From Lachnospiraceae bacterium (GTDB lineage: Bacteria; Bacillota; Clostridia; Lachnospirales; Lachnospiraceae): 64,000 nucleotides of DNA. Below the pieces are notes generated by a model, which worked only from the letters and a program-made list of their open reading frames with translations, had not been told where the DNA came from and did not search any database. The position numbers and the translations under genes were made by a program. Below are positions 17,641 to 26,000 of this stretch, piece by piece. Within the stretch, counting starts at the first letter, position 1. Every line of letters begins with the position of its first letter. The stretch lies in NCBI GenBank assembly GCA_017445585.1, contig JAFSTX010000042.1, forward strand, positions 1 through 64,000, written 5' to 3'.

Positions 17641-18456
17641 CTAAAGCAGATATCTGCGGATCATGAATTCCACCACTCGTGTATTGAGCACCTCCTCACT
17701 GCCTTCGAAAGTATATATAACGTCTTCACCGGGAAGCAGACCGTTCAGCGTGTAATTGTTGTACTTCCTAACGAAATTCGACTCATAATCAGCCATGTCC
17801 ACCATCCCGGCATGTTCCCACATAACTTCCTTGCGCCTGCGTATATTAAGCGCTGTAAAATCCGGGTAATAGGTTCTCCCGTCCGAAAGGAATGCAGGGT
17901 GCTCATACATATACGGAACTTCCATCTGATAGAGCATATTGGCAATTATCAATTCCGATTTCGAGCGTACGCTTTCTCCTTTCAGCGTTATAAGCTCATC
18001 CTTGGTCGGCGGAAGAATCACGCAGGTATCCGATGTTCTGTACCAGCCTGCCACAAATTCTTCATCACTTTCGATGACTGGATTGACATAATGCCGAAGC
18101 TCCGGATGAAAAAGCTCGATCACCTCCTCAGCCGGGCGCATGGACATCTCCAGCAGCATTGCCTCAATCGACTTGATCTCCCTGTCTACTGCCTTCAACG
18201 TCTTCTGATCATATTTTTTCTGAGCGAGTGCCGATATCTGACGGGTATCCTTTTTTGAAAGATAAACTCCGTTGGTTTCACTTCCGCTGCGCATATAAAA
18301 TCTCACTTTTCCGTTGCTCTCTGAAATGCGCAGCGTACCCTGCGGCGCGCGTTTCAAGGACCTATTAAGCCTGCTGTGATACGTCTTAAGCTCTGTCAGC
18401 CTGCTTTTCAGCATATCACTGACATCACACAGGCATGCGATACCTGAATAATTCAT
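17641..18456 (-). CDS. PD-(D/E)XK-nuclease-like protein
   Basis: A 271-residue protein. I chose the ATG at 18456 (MNYSGIACL) because it has an AGGGAG ribosome binding site; the reading frame stays open further upstream but without a good start signal and across low-similarity sequence. The N-terminal half is a charged, coiled-coil-like region (LKSRLTELKTYHSRLNRSLK). The C-terminal part reads RSKSELIIANMLYQMEVPYMYE, then YYPDFTALNIRRRKEVMWEHAGM, matching the pattern of a PD-(D/E)XK nuclease fold (E of SKSE, D of PDF, then E-x-x-W-E-H in place of E-x-K). Such proteins are common as stand-alone genes in Clostridia with unknown role. It is flanked on each side by two TAGGATAA hairpin repeats, which may be linked to its function. 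Confidence 0.7.
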   Translation of the reverse strand: MNYSGIACLCDVSDMLKSRLTELKTYHSRLNRSLKRAPQGTLRISESNGKVRFYMRSGSETNGVYLSKKDTRQISALAQKKYDQKTLKAVDREIKSIEAMLLEMSMRPAEEVIELFHPELRHYVNPVIESDEEFVAGWYRTSDTCVILPPTKDELITLKGESVRSKSELIIANMLYQMEVPYMYEHPAFLSDGRTYYPDFTALNIRRRKEVMWEHAGMVDMADYESNFVRKYNNYTLNGLLPGEDVIYTFEGSEEVLNTRVVEFMIRRYLL

Positions 18457-18728
18457 GATTACTCCCTGGATTGATAATTGATTTTGGGGGCTGCATTGTC
18501 CGCGGGACCCTTGCATGCAGACCGTATCAGGATGGTTGCGCAAAAGAATGCGCGAATCCATTAGAGTGGTCCCATACCGGTTAAGGTATCTTATCCTCGA
18601 AATGAGAACGTGAAAAAATAATATCACAGTTTCCCCTGAATGTATACCGTTTTTTACACCGATAGCGCAAGTCTGTTGCCAGCCGGAGTCTGTTGCATGA
18701 AGGTGAACTTGTATTGCTCCCCTGACGG

Positions 18729-18776
18729 CGGACAGCCAATGGTCTGCGTTTGCGGGCGCGCCATTGGCTGCCCGCG
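18729..18776. repeat. Long imperfect inverted repeat upstream of the nuclease-like gene
   Basis: GCGG-ACAGCCAATGG and CCATTGGCTG-CCCGC can pair (10 perfect central base pairs plus GC-rich outer pairs) around a GC-rich loop of about 18 bases. It lies between the nuclease-like gene start and repeat R3. No T run follows, so a simple terminator is unlikely. The whole gap 18457-19160 otherwise holds only R3 and R4. Confidence 0.65.
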
Positions 18777-18825
18777 CCGATAACAGAAATCGCAAACAGA
18801 GAGCGTTAACAGAGCGCCAGGACTG

Positions 18826-18874
18826 AAAAATAGGATAAATTCTAAAAAAAATGCCATACTTATCCTATTTTTTT
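18826..18874. repeat. TAGGATAA hairpin repeat, copy R3
   Basis: AAAAATAGGATAA (18826-18838) pairs with TTATCCTATTTTT (18860-18872) around a 21-base loop containing an eight-A run. Same spacing and core as R1, R2 and R4. Confidence 0.8.
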
Positions 18875-19003
18875 CTGTGCGAGCATTATAATCCTAGGGG
18901 CACCGCTATTCATTCCTGTCAAGTTAACAATTATTCAAAGAGAAATTGTTAAATTCACTCAAATCTTTGATCGGCTCTCTCTCCAGACACACAATAGCAA
19001 ATG

Positions 19004-19051
19004 AAAAAGTAGGATAAGATTTTAAAAAAATAGTGAGTTATCCTACTTTTT
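19004..19051. repeat. TAGGATAA hairpin repeat, copy R4
   Basis: AAAAAGTAGGATAA (19004-19017) pairs with TTATCCTACTTTTT (19038-19051) around an A-rich 20-base loop. The flank upstream (AATTCACTCAAATCTTTGATC) resembles the flank of R2 and shares AATTCACTCAAA with R1, so the repeated unit may be longer than the hairpin. Confidence 0.8.
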
Positions 19052-19162
19052 CATTTTCTGATCCCTCGGGCCTTCAGATCTGGCCTCGCATATTCTGGTT
19101 TTCATGCAGCAATCCCTTATCCGCTGTATTTGTTGGTTACTAACTGTTTTGATTACACTTCA

Positions 19163-19306
19163 TCAGGTCGTAGGAACGGTAACGGGAGTAGGAGTCACAG
19201 CAGTGGTGAGCGTCTCAAGAGTGAAGTCAACGGTCTGATCTCTGCCTGCTGCGATCAGGCCTCGGTATAAGGTAAGCGCGCAATTTATGCCTTTTGACAA
19301 TAAAAA
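19163..19306 (-). pseudogene. C-terminal remnant of a TasA/camelysin-like protein
   Basis: On the minus strand an open frame of about 45 codons with no start or ribosome binding site reads ...SKGINCALTLYRGLIAAGRDQTV, then DFTLETLTTAVTPTPV and a stop. The composition and the D-x-T-L-E-T ending resemble the C-termini of TasA/camelysin-like proteins. It starts directly beyond the terminator of the TasA-like gene, so it looks like the decayed tail of a duplicated paralog. It is too short to prove homology by eye. Confidence 0.4.
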
Positions 19307-19328
19307 CCCCCCGGGATAACCCGGGGGC
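19302..19328 (-). terminator. Strong terminator after the TasA-like gene
   Basis: On the minus strand an 8-bp stem CCCCCGGG/CCCGGGGG with a TTAT loop is followed by GTTTTTATTG. It ends the degenerate-EAL/TasA-like operon 29 bp beyond the stop codon. Confidence 0.92.
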
Positions 19329-19356
19329 CTTTACTAATAATTACTACAAGCTGTTA

Positions 19357-20265
19357 TCAGGCCTTGGTGTCAAGTGAGAACTTAATGTCAACCTTGATAT
19401 CATCAAGCTGAGCAGCAAGAGCGTTATCGGTCATGCAGTTGGCATCTTCGCCCTCATACCAGATGTAGACATCAACCTTAGCTCCGTTAGCGTCGGAAGC
19501 AGGAAGCTTCGCAAGATCGGTAGGAGTAACAGTAGTTCCTGCGATCGCATTAGTAGCGGTAGAGGAAGCATTTACATAATAGGTAGCGGTGTAACCGGTA
19601 ACAGGTGCATAGATGTAGAACACGGAGTTCATCTTGATACCAACTCTGAGTGACTTGTTGAGGTTGGTAGAACCGGTACTAGCAGCAGGGGTAGCAGTAG
19701 CTGTTACTTCTTTAATGCTTACATACTGGTCGCCAGAGGCCTCGTTCTTAAGAGTGATCTCCTGGCCGGAGGACTTAAGATAGTACTCATAGTGGACATA
19801 GTAGCCGGCAGGCGCGTCAGCAGCGGTACCCATGGTCTCTCTCTTGGCTTCCGAGCCGGCGGTAGCGCTCTTGCTCATAGCGGTGATAGCAGTCAGACCA
19901 GAAAGTGTCTCATAGTTGCCGATGATGTCGCCGGACTTGGATCCGGGCGTTGCAGCAGCTGCGCTGTTGGACTTCGTGCTGGCAGCATGATACCATGTTG
20001 ATCCGTCAGCAGTGGATGCCGGATAGAGAAGAGAGGCATCGGTAGAAGCAGTCTGCTTGGCAGTAGCTTCGCTGTCCCAGGTGGTGTCGTTAGCTGCCTG
20101 AACCTCGTTGATCAGAAGACCCTGCTCAGCAACGGCTCTGACTTCCATGCTGGTAGCAGAGACTTCTTTGTTCATCGAGAACCATGCGAAAGTTGCGGAG
20201 CTCATGGCTGTAGCAGAAACAAGAAGCATAGCCAGAGCGGGGATGAGTTTCTTGAACTTCTTCAT
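19357..20265 (-). CDS. TasA/camelysin-like secreted protein with SipW-dependent signal peptide
   Basis: A 302-residue protein. The N-terminus MKKFKKLIPALAMLLVSATA, then MSSATFAWFSMNKEVSATSMEV, is a textbook SipW-dependent signal peptide: basic start, hydrophobic core, then AWFS and a beta-strand region. The mature part is Ala/Thr/Ser-rich. Near the C-terminus VYIWYEGEDANCMTDN then DIKVDIKFSLDTKA parallels WLEGPDPDCVDKIIGGQ then FKIDM of the neighbouring 260-residue protein, so the two are paralogs. TasA-family proteins form extracellular matrix fibres; the same role is inferred here. A strong ribosome binding site (AAAGGAG) and a strong terminator suggest high expression. It is the third gene behind the first c-di-GMP riboswitch. 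Confidence 0.85.
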   Translation of the reverse strand: MKKFKKLIPALAMLLVSATAMSSATFAWFSMNKEVSATSMEVRAVAEQGLLINEVQAANDTTWDSEATAKQTASTDASLLYPASTADGSTWYHAASTKSNSAAAATPGSKSGDIIGNYETLSGLTAITAMSKSATAGSEAKRETMGTAADAPAGYYVHYEYYLKSSGQEITLKNEASGDQYVSIKEVTATATPAASTGSTNLNKSLRVGIKMNSVFYIYAPVTGYTATYYVNASSTATNAIAGTTVTPTDLAKLPASDANGAKVDVYIWYEGEDANCMTDNALAAQLDDIKVDIKFSLDTKA

Positions 20266-20332
20266 TCTTTTTTTCTCCTTTTTTTGAATGATATAAAAAC
20301 TTTTTTATCTTTGAATCCGCTCATGGCGGAGC

Positions 20333-21115
20333 TCAAACAATACTAAACTTTCTGACCGGCAGGACCGCTTTCGACTCGGCTGCGTTCATGCCGTCGTTGC
20401 CGTCTTCGGAACCTATGACCGTCATCGCCATGTCGATCTTGAACTGTCCTCCGATGATCTTGTCGACGCAGTCGGGGTCGGGACCCTCGAGCCAGATGAC
20501 CACTGTGTACTTCGTCGTATCTCCCGGAGCGAAGTTCTCGATGGTCTTCCGTACGATCGTCGTCTCGGACTGGAAGGCCGTGGTGCCGGGTTCCGGTCCT
20601 TCTATACCGTCCGTCCTCGGGTAGGCATAGTCAACGTACTCGCCGTTGGTGTATATCCTCACTCTGACCGCCTTTTCTATCTCGTAGGTCATGTTCGCGA
20701 TATAGCACTCGTAGTTGTATTTGATTGTCTTGGTGCCCTGGTTCCTGCAGTAGAAGGTGTAGGCTACGTAATTATCTCCGTTATGCTCTCCGTCTACGTT
20801 GTCCACCCACGCGGGGATCGTGGAACCGTCTATATTCGTTACTTCCTTTGCTATCTCCGCGTTCAGCCTCGAGGTGTAGCTGTTAAAATTCTGTGACGCT
20901 GAAAGCGTGAGCGCATATTCCAGATTATCAAACTTGTTTACCGATACCGTGAAGGCTCCGAACTTCATATAGAGCACTGTGATAACATATCCGATGATCA
21001 GTATCAGTATCGCTATTCCTATGATTATCGGAATCAGCTTCATCCAGATGCGGTAGCGTTTGACCTCCTCCGCAGTTCGTCGGATGCCGACCCCTACGAC
21101 TCTTGATCTAGCCAT
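20333..21115 (-). CDS. Camelysin/TasA-like membrane-anchored protein
   Basis: A 260-residue protein with a cytosolic basic start, one transmembrane helix at about residues 27-50 and an extracellular domain. Its C-terminal WLEGPDPDCVDKIIGGQFK, followed by IDMAMTV, matches the C-terminal pattern of the TasA-like protein downstream, which marks it as a paralog. It lacks the AWFS motif after the helix, so it may stay anchored and serve as a base or minor subunit, as TapA does for TasA (analogy only). Its ATG overlaps the upstream stop by one base (TAATG), so it is coupled to the degenerate EAL-like gene. A small hairpin lies between it and the next gene and could raise the level of the downstream product. 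Confidence 0.75.
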   Translation of the reverse strand: MARSRVVGVGIRRTAEEVKRYRIWMKLIPIIIGIAILILIIGYVITVLYMKFGAFTVSVNKFDNLEYALTLSASQNFNSYTSRLNAEIAKEVTNIDGSTIPAWVDNVDGEHNGDNYVAYTFYCRNQGTKTIKYNYECYIANMTYEIEKAVRVRIYTNGEYVDYAYPRTDGIEGPEPGTTAFQSETTIVRKTIENFAPGDTTKYTVVIWLEGPDPDCVDKIIGGQFKIDMAMTVIGSEDGNDGMNAAESKAVLPVRKFSIV

Positions 21116-22068
21116 TATTCCTCCTCGGCATGCTGGGCTGCGGCTTCTTCAAGTCTCATCCTGAGACTGCCGTGCTTTACATTTCCCTGATAGCCGGAAG
21201 AAGGGATATAAGCCCTGCAATCGCATTTCGTAAGTGCGTTTATCTGATTGTCATTGTACACACCGTCAGCAATCACATCCGCCGAAAAGCTCTTGAGGAA
21301 ATTCACCAGAGCCGCGACGTTCGCGCCCTTAGACCGGCTGTCACTCATGGAGGTGATCAACGGATCCAGAAGGAAGAAGTCCACCGGGATCTCATAGAGC
21401 GCCGCGGGTGAGATATCTGCAGCTCCGATGCCGGTGACCATGGTGCGGACTTTCAGGAGCTTCATATCGAGGATCGATTTTCTGATCTTCGCTCTGGACT
21501 CCGGATCCGTCGACCTGATGAGTCCTGCAGGAAATTCGAGGCAGATGGTCTCTGGTGCGAGGCCCTGCTCCTGAGCAAGACCTTTAACGATGTCGTAGAG
21601 GTCATCTCTCAGGCACATCTCCCAGGGGCATCTCGCTGTCACATACTGGATCTTCCTGCCTGCCAGCTCCATCTGGCGTGCGGCCCGCAGCGCGTGAGTG
21701 ATGTTCCACTTTGCAAGGCCGATGCCCTCCTCTGTGGGATCGGTCTCGGTGCTGTAGATCTCCGGACCGGTCACTCCGGTGCTGACGCTGTTCAAATATG
21801 TAAAGGTGCGGTATGCAATGGGTTCCGGCGGATAAGTGCTGTTGATCTGAGCAAATCTCATCTCTATGGGATCGACGCCGGCCTCGATAGTTGCGTTAAC
21901 CAGTCTGGCACGATCCAACTCAGGCCCTTCGAGTACCGGCAGATCCTCCTGCTCGGTCCCGGCATCCTGACCGGAAATCTCCTGCGTCACTTCTGTCTGC
22001 TTTGCATTTTCCTCTGTGTCTTCGGTAGTCAGTACTTCGCGTCCTTCAATTTCTGTATTCTCGGACAT
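21115..22068 (-). CDS. Degenerate EAL-like domain protein, probably catalytically inactive
   Basis: A 317-residue cytosolic protein; I use the ATG at 22068 (MSENTE), which has an AAAGGAG site, rather than the GTG at 22095. Residues 1-50 are acidic and disordered. Residues about 65-300 follow the EAL fold: ICLEFPAGLI stands where active enzymes have LEITES, TGIGAADIS where they have DDFGTGYSS, IPVDFFLLDPLI for LPVDxLKID, and VIADGVYNDNQINAL for IAEGVETxxQ. The EAL glutamate, the DD pair and the metal-binding glutamates are missing, so phosphodiesterase activity is unlikely. It could be a c-di-GMP or protein-binding receptor for the export system. It is the first gene behind its own c-di-GMP riboswitch. 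Confidence 0.8.
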   Translation of the reverse strand: MSENTEIEGREVLTTEDTEENAKQTEVTQEISGQDAGTEQEDLPVLEGPELDRARLVNATIEAGVDPIEMRFAQINSTYPPEPIAYRTFTYLNSVSTGVTGPEIYSTETDPTEEGIGLAKWNITHALRAARQMELAGRKIQYVTARCPWEMCLRDDLYDIVKGLAQEQGLAPETICLEFPAGLIRSTDPESRAKIRKSILDMKLLKVRTMVTGIGAADISPAALYEIPVDFFLLDPLITSMSDSRSKGANVAALVNFLKSFSADVIADGVYNDNQINALTKCDCRAYIPSSGYQGNVKHGSLRMRLEEAAAQHAEEE

Positions 22069-22097
22069 GTACCGGCTCCTTTCTACGTTTATCACAT

Positions 22098-22140
22098 AAA
22101 AAAATGCAACCTACGCAGTCATAGTGACTTGCAGATTGCA
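22098..22140 (-). terminator. Riboswitch-controlled terminator before the degenerate EAL-like gene
   Basis: On the minus strand TGCAA..TGC.AGTCA pairs with TGACT.GC..TTGCA around a CTA loop, followed by a seven-T run. The 5' arm starts within the last bases of the c-di-GMP-I aptamer, so the two structures compete. It ends about 30 bases before the start codon. Confidence 0.8.
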
Positions 22141-22207
22141 ACTGGCTGCCCTTTCGGGTCCTATAGCTTTGCGTCGCCGCCTTTCGACGGTTTTGCTCTC
22201 GTCTGAT
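22136..22207 (-). promoter_or_regulatory. Cyclic-di-GMP-I (GEMM-I) riboswitch, copy 1
   Basis: The transcript contains GCAAAACCGTCGAAAGGCGG, then CGACGCAAAGCTATAGGACCC, a GAAA loop and GGCAGCCAGTTGCAA. These are the conserved elements of the GEMM-I aptamer (GAAA-capped P2, GACGCAAAGC joining segment, P3 and the conserved 3' strand). The core is nearly identical to the second copy at 17008-17093, which shows that both operons respond to the same signal. Overlap with the terminator predicts ON regulation by c-di-GMP (inference). Confidence 0.92.
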
Positions 22208-22213
22208 ACTGCA

Positions 22214-22241
22214 ATTATACCAACTCAAAGCAGTTTGTCAA
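22214..22241 (-). promoter_or_regulatory. Consensus sigma-A promoter of the degenerate-EAL/TasA-like operon
   Basis: Minus-strand TTGACA (22236-22241), a 16-bp spacer and TATAAT (22214-22219). The predicted transcript start is near 22207, at the 5' edge of the riboswitch. AT-rich sequence lies upstream of the -35 element. Confidence 0.92.
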
Positions 22242-22339
22242 CAATTTTTTTAAATATTTTTTTAAAAAAGTTTATCCGTCCGCGCAACACCCGATCTCTG
22301 CGGGCAAAGCCGCGGAAATACGCCGAACAAAACGCCTTT

Positions 22340-23002
22340 TTATACCAGCTTTCCGTCCCTCATGCGTAGACATATATCCGCACGGGCACCGAGATTTTCG
22401 TCGTGAGTCACGACCACTACGCAGTATCCGTCCTTGTGGGCCAGATCCAGCAGCATCCCGAATATCTTAGCCGTGTTCTCCTCATCGAGATTTCCGGTAG
22501 GCTCGTCAGCCAGTAAAACGTCCGTATCCATGCCAAGCGCTCTGGCGATAGCGACCCTTTGCTGCTCTCCTCCCGAAAGCATCGCCGGGAAGCGGTCCGC
22601 AGCCATCTCCGGAAGGCCGACTCTGGCTATGAGCTCAGCTGCCTTCTCACGCGCCGAAGATGTTTTTATGCCTCGCTGTTCCATTGGATACATGATATTC
22701 TCCGCCACTGTCAGCAGCGGAAACAGCCTGAAATCCTGATAGATGACCGCCACATTCTCGCGGCGGTACTTGCTCAGATTCATCTTTTCCGTGGAAACAC
22801 CGTTGCAAAGCACCTCCCCCGACGTGGGCGTATCCAGCCCTGCCATCAGTGAAAGGAGCGTGGTTTTGCCGCTGCCGGAAGCGCCCATTACCGCATAAAG
22901 ACGGCCCGTCTCAAATACTGCCGAGACGCCCTTCACAGCCTCCACGCTCTGGTACTGGGTTTTGTATACGTATCTGACATCTTTTAACTCAAACGTGCTC
23001 AT
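22340..23002 (-). CDS. ABC transporter ATP-binding protein (LolD/MacB type)
   Basis: A 220-residue ATPase. I place the start at 23002 (MSTFELKDV), which has a GGAGG site six bases upstream; the open frame extends further back but in sequence without domain similarity. Visible motifs: Walker A GASGSGKTT, Q-loop YQDFRLFP, signature LSGGEQQR, Walker B VLLADEPTGNLD and the switch histidine VVTHD. This is the MacB/LolD/FtsE-like class that pairs with FtsX-type permeases, and the permease gene is 47 bp upstream on the same strand. The complex probably exports or extracts a lipid, peptide or antibiotic; the substrate is not evident. Confidence 0.93.
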   Translation of the reverse strand: MSTFELKDVRYVYKTQYQSVEAVKGVSAVFETGRLYAVMGASGSGKTTLLSLMAGLDTPTSGEVLCNGVSTEKMNLSKYRRENVAVIYQDFRLFPLLTVAENIMYPMEQRGIKTSSAREKAAELIARVGLPEMAADRFPAMLSGGEQQRVAIARALGMDTDVLLADEPTGNLDEENTAKIFGMLLDLAHKDGYCVVVVTHDENLGARADICLRMRDGKLV

Positions 23003-23049
23003 TTTTTCCTCCAACTCCCCCGCGTCCCTGCCTCTGCAAAAGACGACGT

Positions 23050-26000
23050 TCACTCTCTGTTTGCCAGAAGCTCCATCAGATGCGATCTTCCTATCAATAT
23101 AATGGAGATCGAGCATCCGAGCAGATAAAATACCAGATATCCTGCCACGATAATCCACTGCAGTCCGCTGCCGCTGATCAGCAGCATCGACAGACAGCCT
23201 ATCCCGCAGCCTGCCAGCGCGAGCAGGGCCTGTTCCAGAAAAAACGAGAGATAGATCCGTCCTCTCCCTGTACCGAGCCCGCGCATAAGCGCAAACTCGC
23301 GTTTTCTCGTATTTATCATCAGCCACGATATGATAAAACCCGTCACCGCGATCACTGCAAAGATCATCGTCATAATGATCCTTCCCGTATAAATATACCG
23401 CTGCAGGGTTTCCGTCAGCTTCAGATATGCGGCATCGCGCAAAACTATGGACGTTCTCACGCTGCGCGTCTTCCCGACTCTGGAAAAGCCCATATCGTAC
23501 AGCGCCTCCCTGGCGTCATCAAGGTCTTTTGCGGATGAAAGCGTAAAACGGCAGGTCGAAAAGACCGTCTTGAAATAATAGAAGTATTCCAGAGTTTCCT
23601 CCGGCGTGTAACCATAGTATTCATACCGGGTCTGCGGTCTGTGAGCTTCGGGATCCTGCGTATATACCGCGTCCGGAATAACCGTCATGGAGAGCGGCGT
23701 GTATATCTGTGCTTTTTCTCCGATCTGTCTGTAGGAACCGACTATCTCTATTTCTATGGGAATCTCTGCTTCATAGAGCATCCTGTCCTCGAGGACAACT
23801 ACAGAAAAGCTATCGCCTATCTCCAGGCCGCGTTCCTGCATATAGCGGTCGCCGGCCACTCCCGGAATGGTGTAGGTCGAGAAAGAACCTCCCTCCGATA
23901 CTGCGGACGGCTTAGCGGACATACTCTGCAGATGGTCATAGATCGTTTCGTATTCTCCGGCAAGGAAGCTCTCATCCCAGCCATCCTTCCACTTTACCAC
24001 GGGTTCTGAGTAGTAAAATTCCTTTGCGCCGCGCAGGGTGTTCACGGGAACGACCTGCGGCTGTGTTTTTATCCAGTCCATCCGCGACTCGCGTGAAAAA
24101 CCTCCGTCTCCGAAGGAAGGCATCTCTGCCGGGCTCCAGTAGGGCATGCCAGGTGTAGAGAGCCATACCCGATCCACATTCTCTATGGAAATCAGCTTGC
24201 GGACGTTCTCTATGGGAATGACCAGATCCGAGTAATACCTTCCGTTGATGCTCACCGCTATACCGTCTATGACCGTTTCTTCGTGCGCCGCGGCGAGCTG
24301 TCTGTGCCAGCCGGAATATATACCGCCGAGCACTATCATAACGAGCGTCAGTACCAGTGAAACAGCGGGCACCACGAGCGAGCGAAGCCCGCCGCGAAGG
24401 ATGGAAAGCGAGGCAAAGCGAAGCGCTCCCCTTCCCGCAGTCACCGTGCGCCCGTGCGGTACTCTCACGCGGGTTTTGCCGCGTTTAAGGCTGCCATCTC
24501 TGAAAGCCGAAGGCAAAAAGGCGAGAGTCAGTACTACAGAGGCCAGTACCACTGCAGCTGCTGCGAGCCATACCGCACCGGGAGCAAAATCCGTACTGTA
24601 GGCTGCATCCTTCGTGATGCCGAGCACCGTTTCGCTGTACAGCGTACTTATCTGCACCTCATCCGCAATGGACGCCTCTATCTTTTCAAACAGTACCGGC
24701 AGTCCAAGCTGGCCGAGAAGGCCTCCGGCCAATGCCGCGCCAAGCGATATAACGAGCGTTCCGGCTACAAACCATGCGGCGACCCTGCTCCGGTCAGTCC
24801 CGAGCGAGATCATGATCTTTACAGTATAATTCTGTCTGCTGACGAAGAGAAAAGCGAAAAGGATCAGGACCGCTGCCATGCCGAGCGCACAGATCATCAG
24901 CACGTTTGTCGCTGTGGAACGCATGGAATTGAAGGGCTTTACCGTATCGCCGTAGCCCTGATCATAGAGCAGCACTCTCACGCCTTCAGGAACAAACTCC
25001 TGGATTTCTTCCACCGCCTGGATCGCGGCGGCATTTTCCAGTGTCAGAGTTCCGAGCTGATAGCCAAAGAGCGGCTGCGAGGGACCCTGGCCCATTATCC
25101 ATATATGCGACTGATAATCATTTGTCGCGTTTGTAATGCCGGTCACGGTAAGCGTATCCGCGGTCTGCGAGGGAGTAAGACTGTATCTGGATTTTTCATC
25201 TGATGAGAGCACCGTGACGGATATCCGGCCGCCTGCCGTAACACCGAGCTTCCCGGCCAGATCCGCGCTGATCACGCAGGCTCCTTCTTCGCCTGCCTGC
25301 GGTTCGCGCCCTTTTTCTATATAGACGAGCCCTTGATGGAATTCGTAGATATCTTCCAGATCAGTGAAATAATCTGCGTATATATAGCTGTTTGCATACG
25401 TGTATTTTTCGACGGCCATTTCAAAAGCCTCCGGCAGCTCCATACCGTCGGTGCAGCGGATAAACGGCTGCTCGTCGGAGTCCTCAAACGGAAGAAGCTC
25501 GAAGGCGGTCAGGCTGTTCAGCATCCCGTCTACGGTGTTTTTTGAATGAAAGATGCCGTTAAGCAGATATGTTTCGCCAAACTCTGGGGTCCATCCGGTT
25601 TCGCCGGGAAGGATGTTTATGAGCACATTTTCTTTTTGTTCCATCCCGTAATAGACCGACGCTATACGTGCGCTGTAATAAAACGGTCTGCTGTAGTCGG
25701 TTTCCTCGCGGTACAGGCTTCCCATACCGAATGAAAAACTGTCGTCATCGGGATCAGATTCACCCTCGATCTCCTCAGGATCTACTTCCACAAGATAAGT
25801 GCGGTAATAGGGATGTGATATACCGCTTACACATATGACACCGTGCTTTGCATAATCAGACTTACTGCCTGAACGCACGTATCCGTCGGCATACAGCAAC
25901 GCCTTTTGCGCGGGGATGTAGCTCTTTACGCCGTTCACGGCCTGCATACGGGATACATCCAGCGCCGAGGCAGCTTCCCTGGCGCGCGCATCCGCCACGT

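Noticed and set aside
17641-18795. 384-codon version of the nuclease-like gene
   Set aside because: The first 113 codons cross the inverted-repeat region and lack a ribosome binding site; the ATG at 18456 has AGGGAG.
17324-19051. CRISPR array formed by the TAGGATAA repeats
   Set aside because: Spacing is irregular (about 130 to 1300 bp), copies are hairpins rather than short repeats, and no cas genes are present.
22066-22095. GTG start at 22095 for the degenerate EAL-like gene
   Set aside because: It would lie inside the terminator region of the riboswitch; the ATG at 22068 has an AAAGGAG site.
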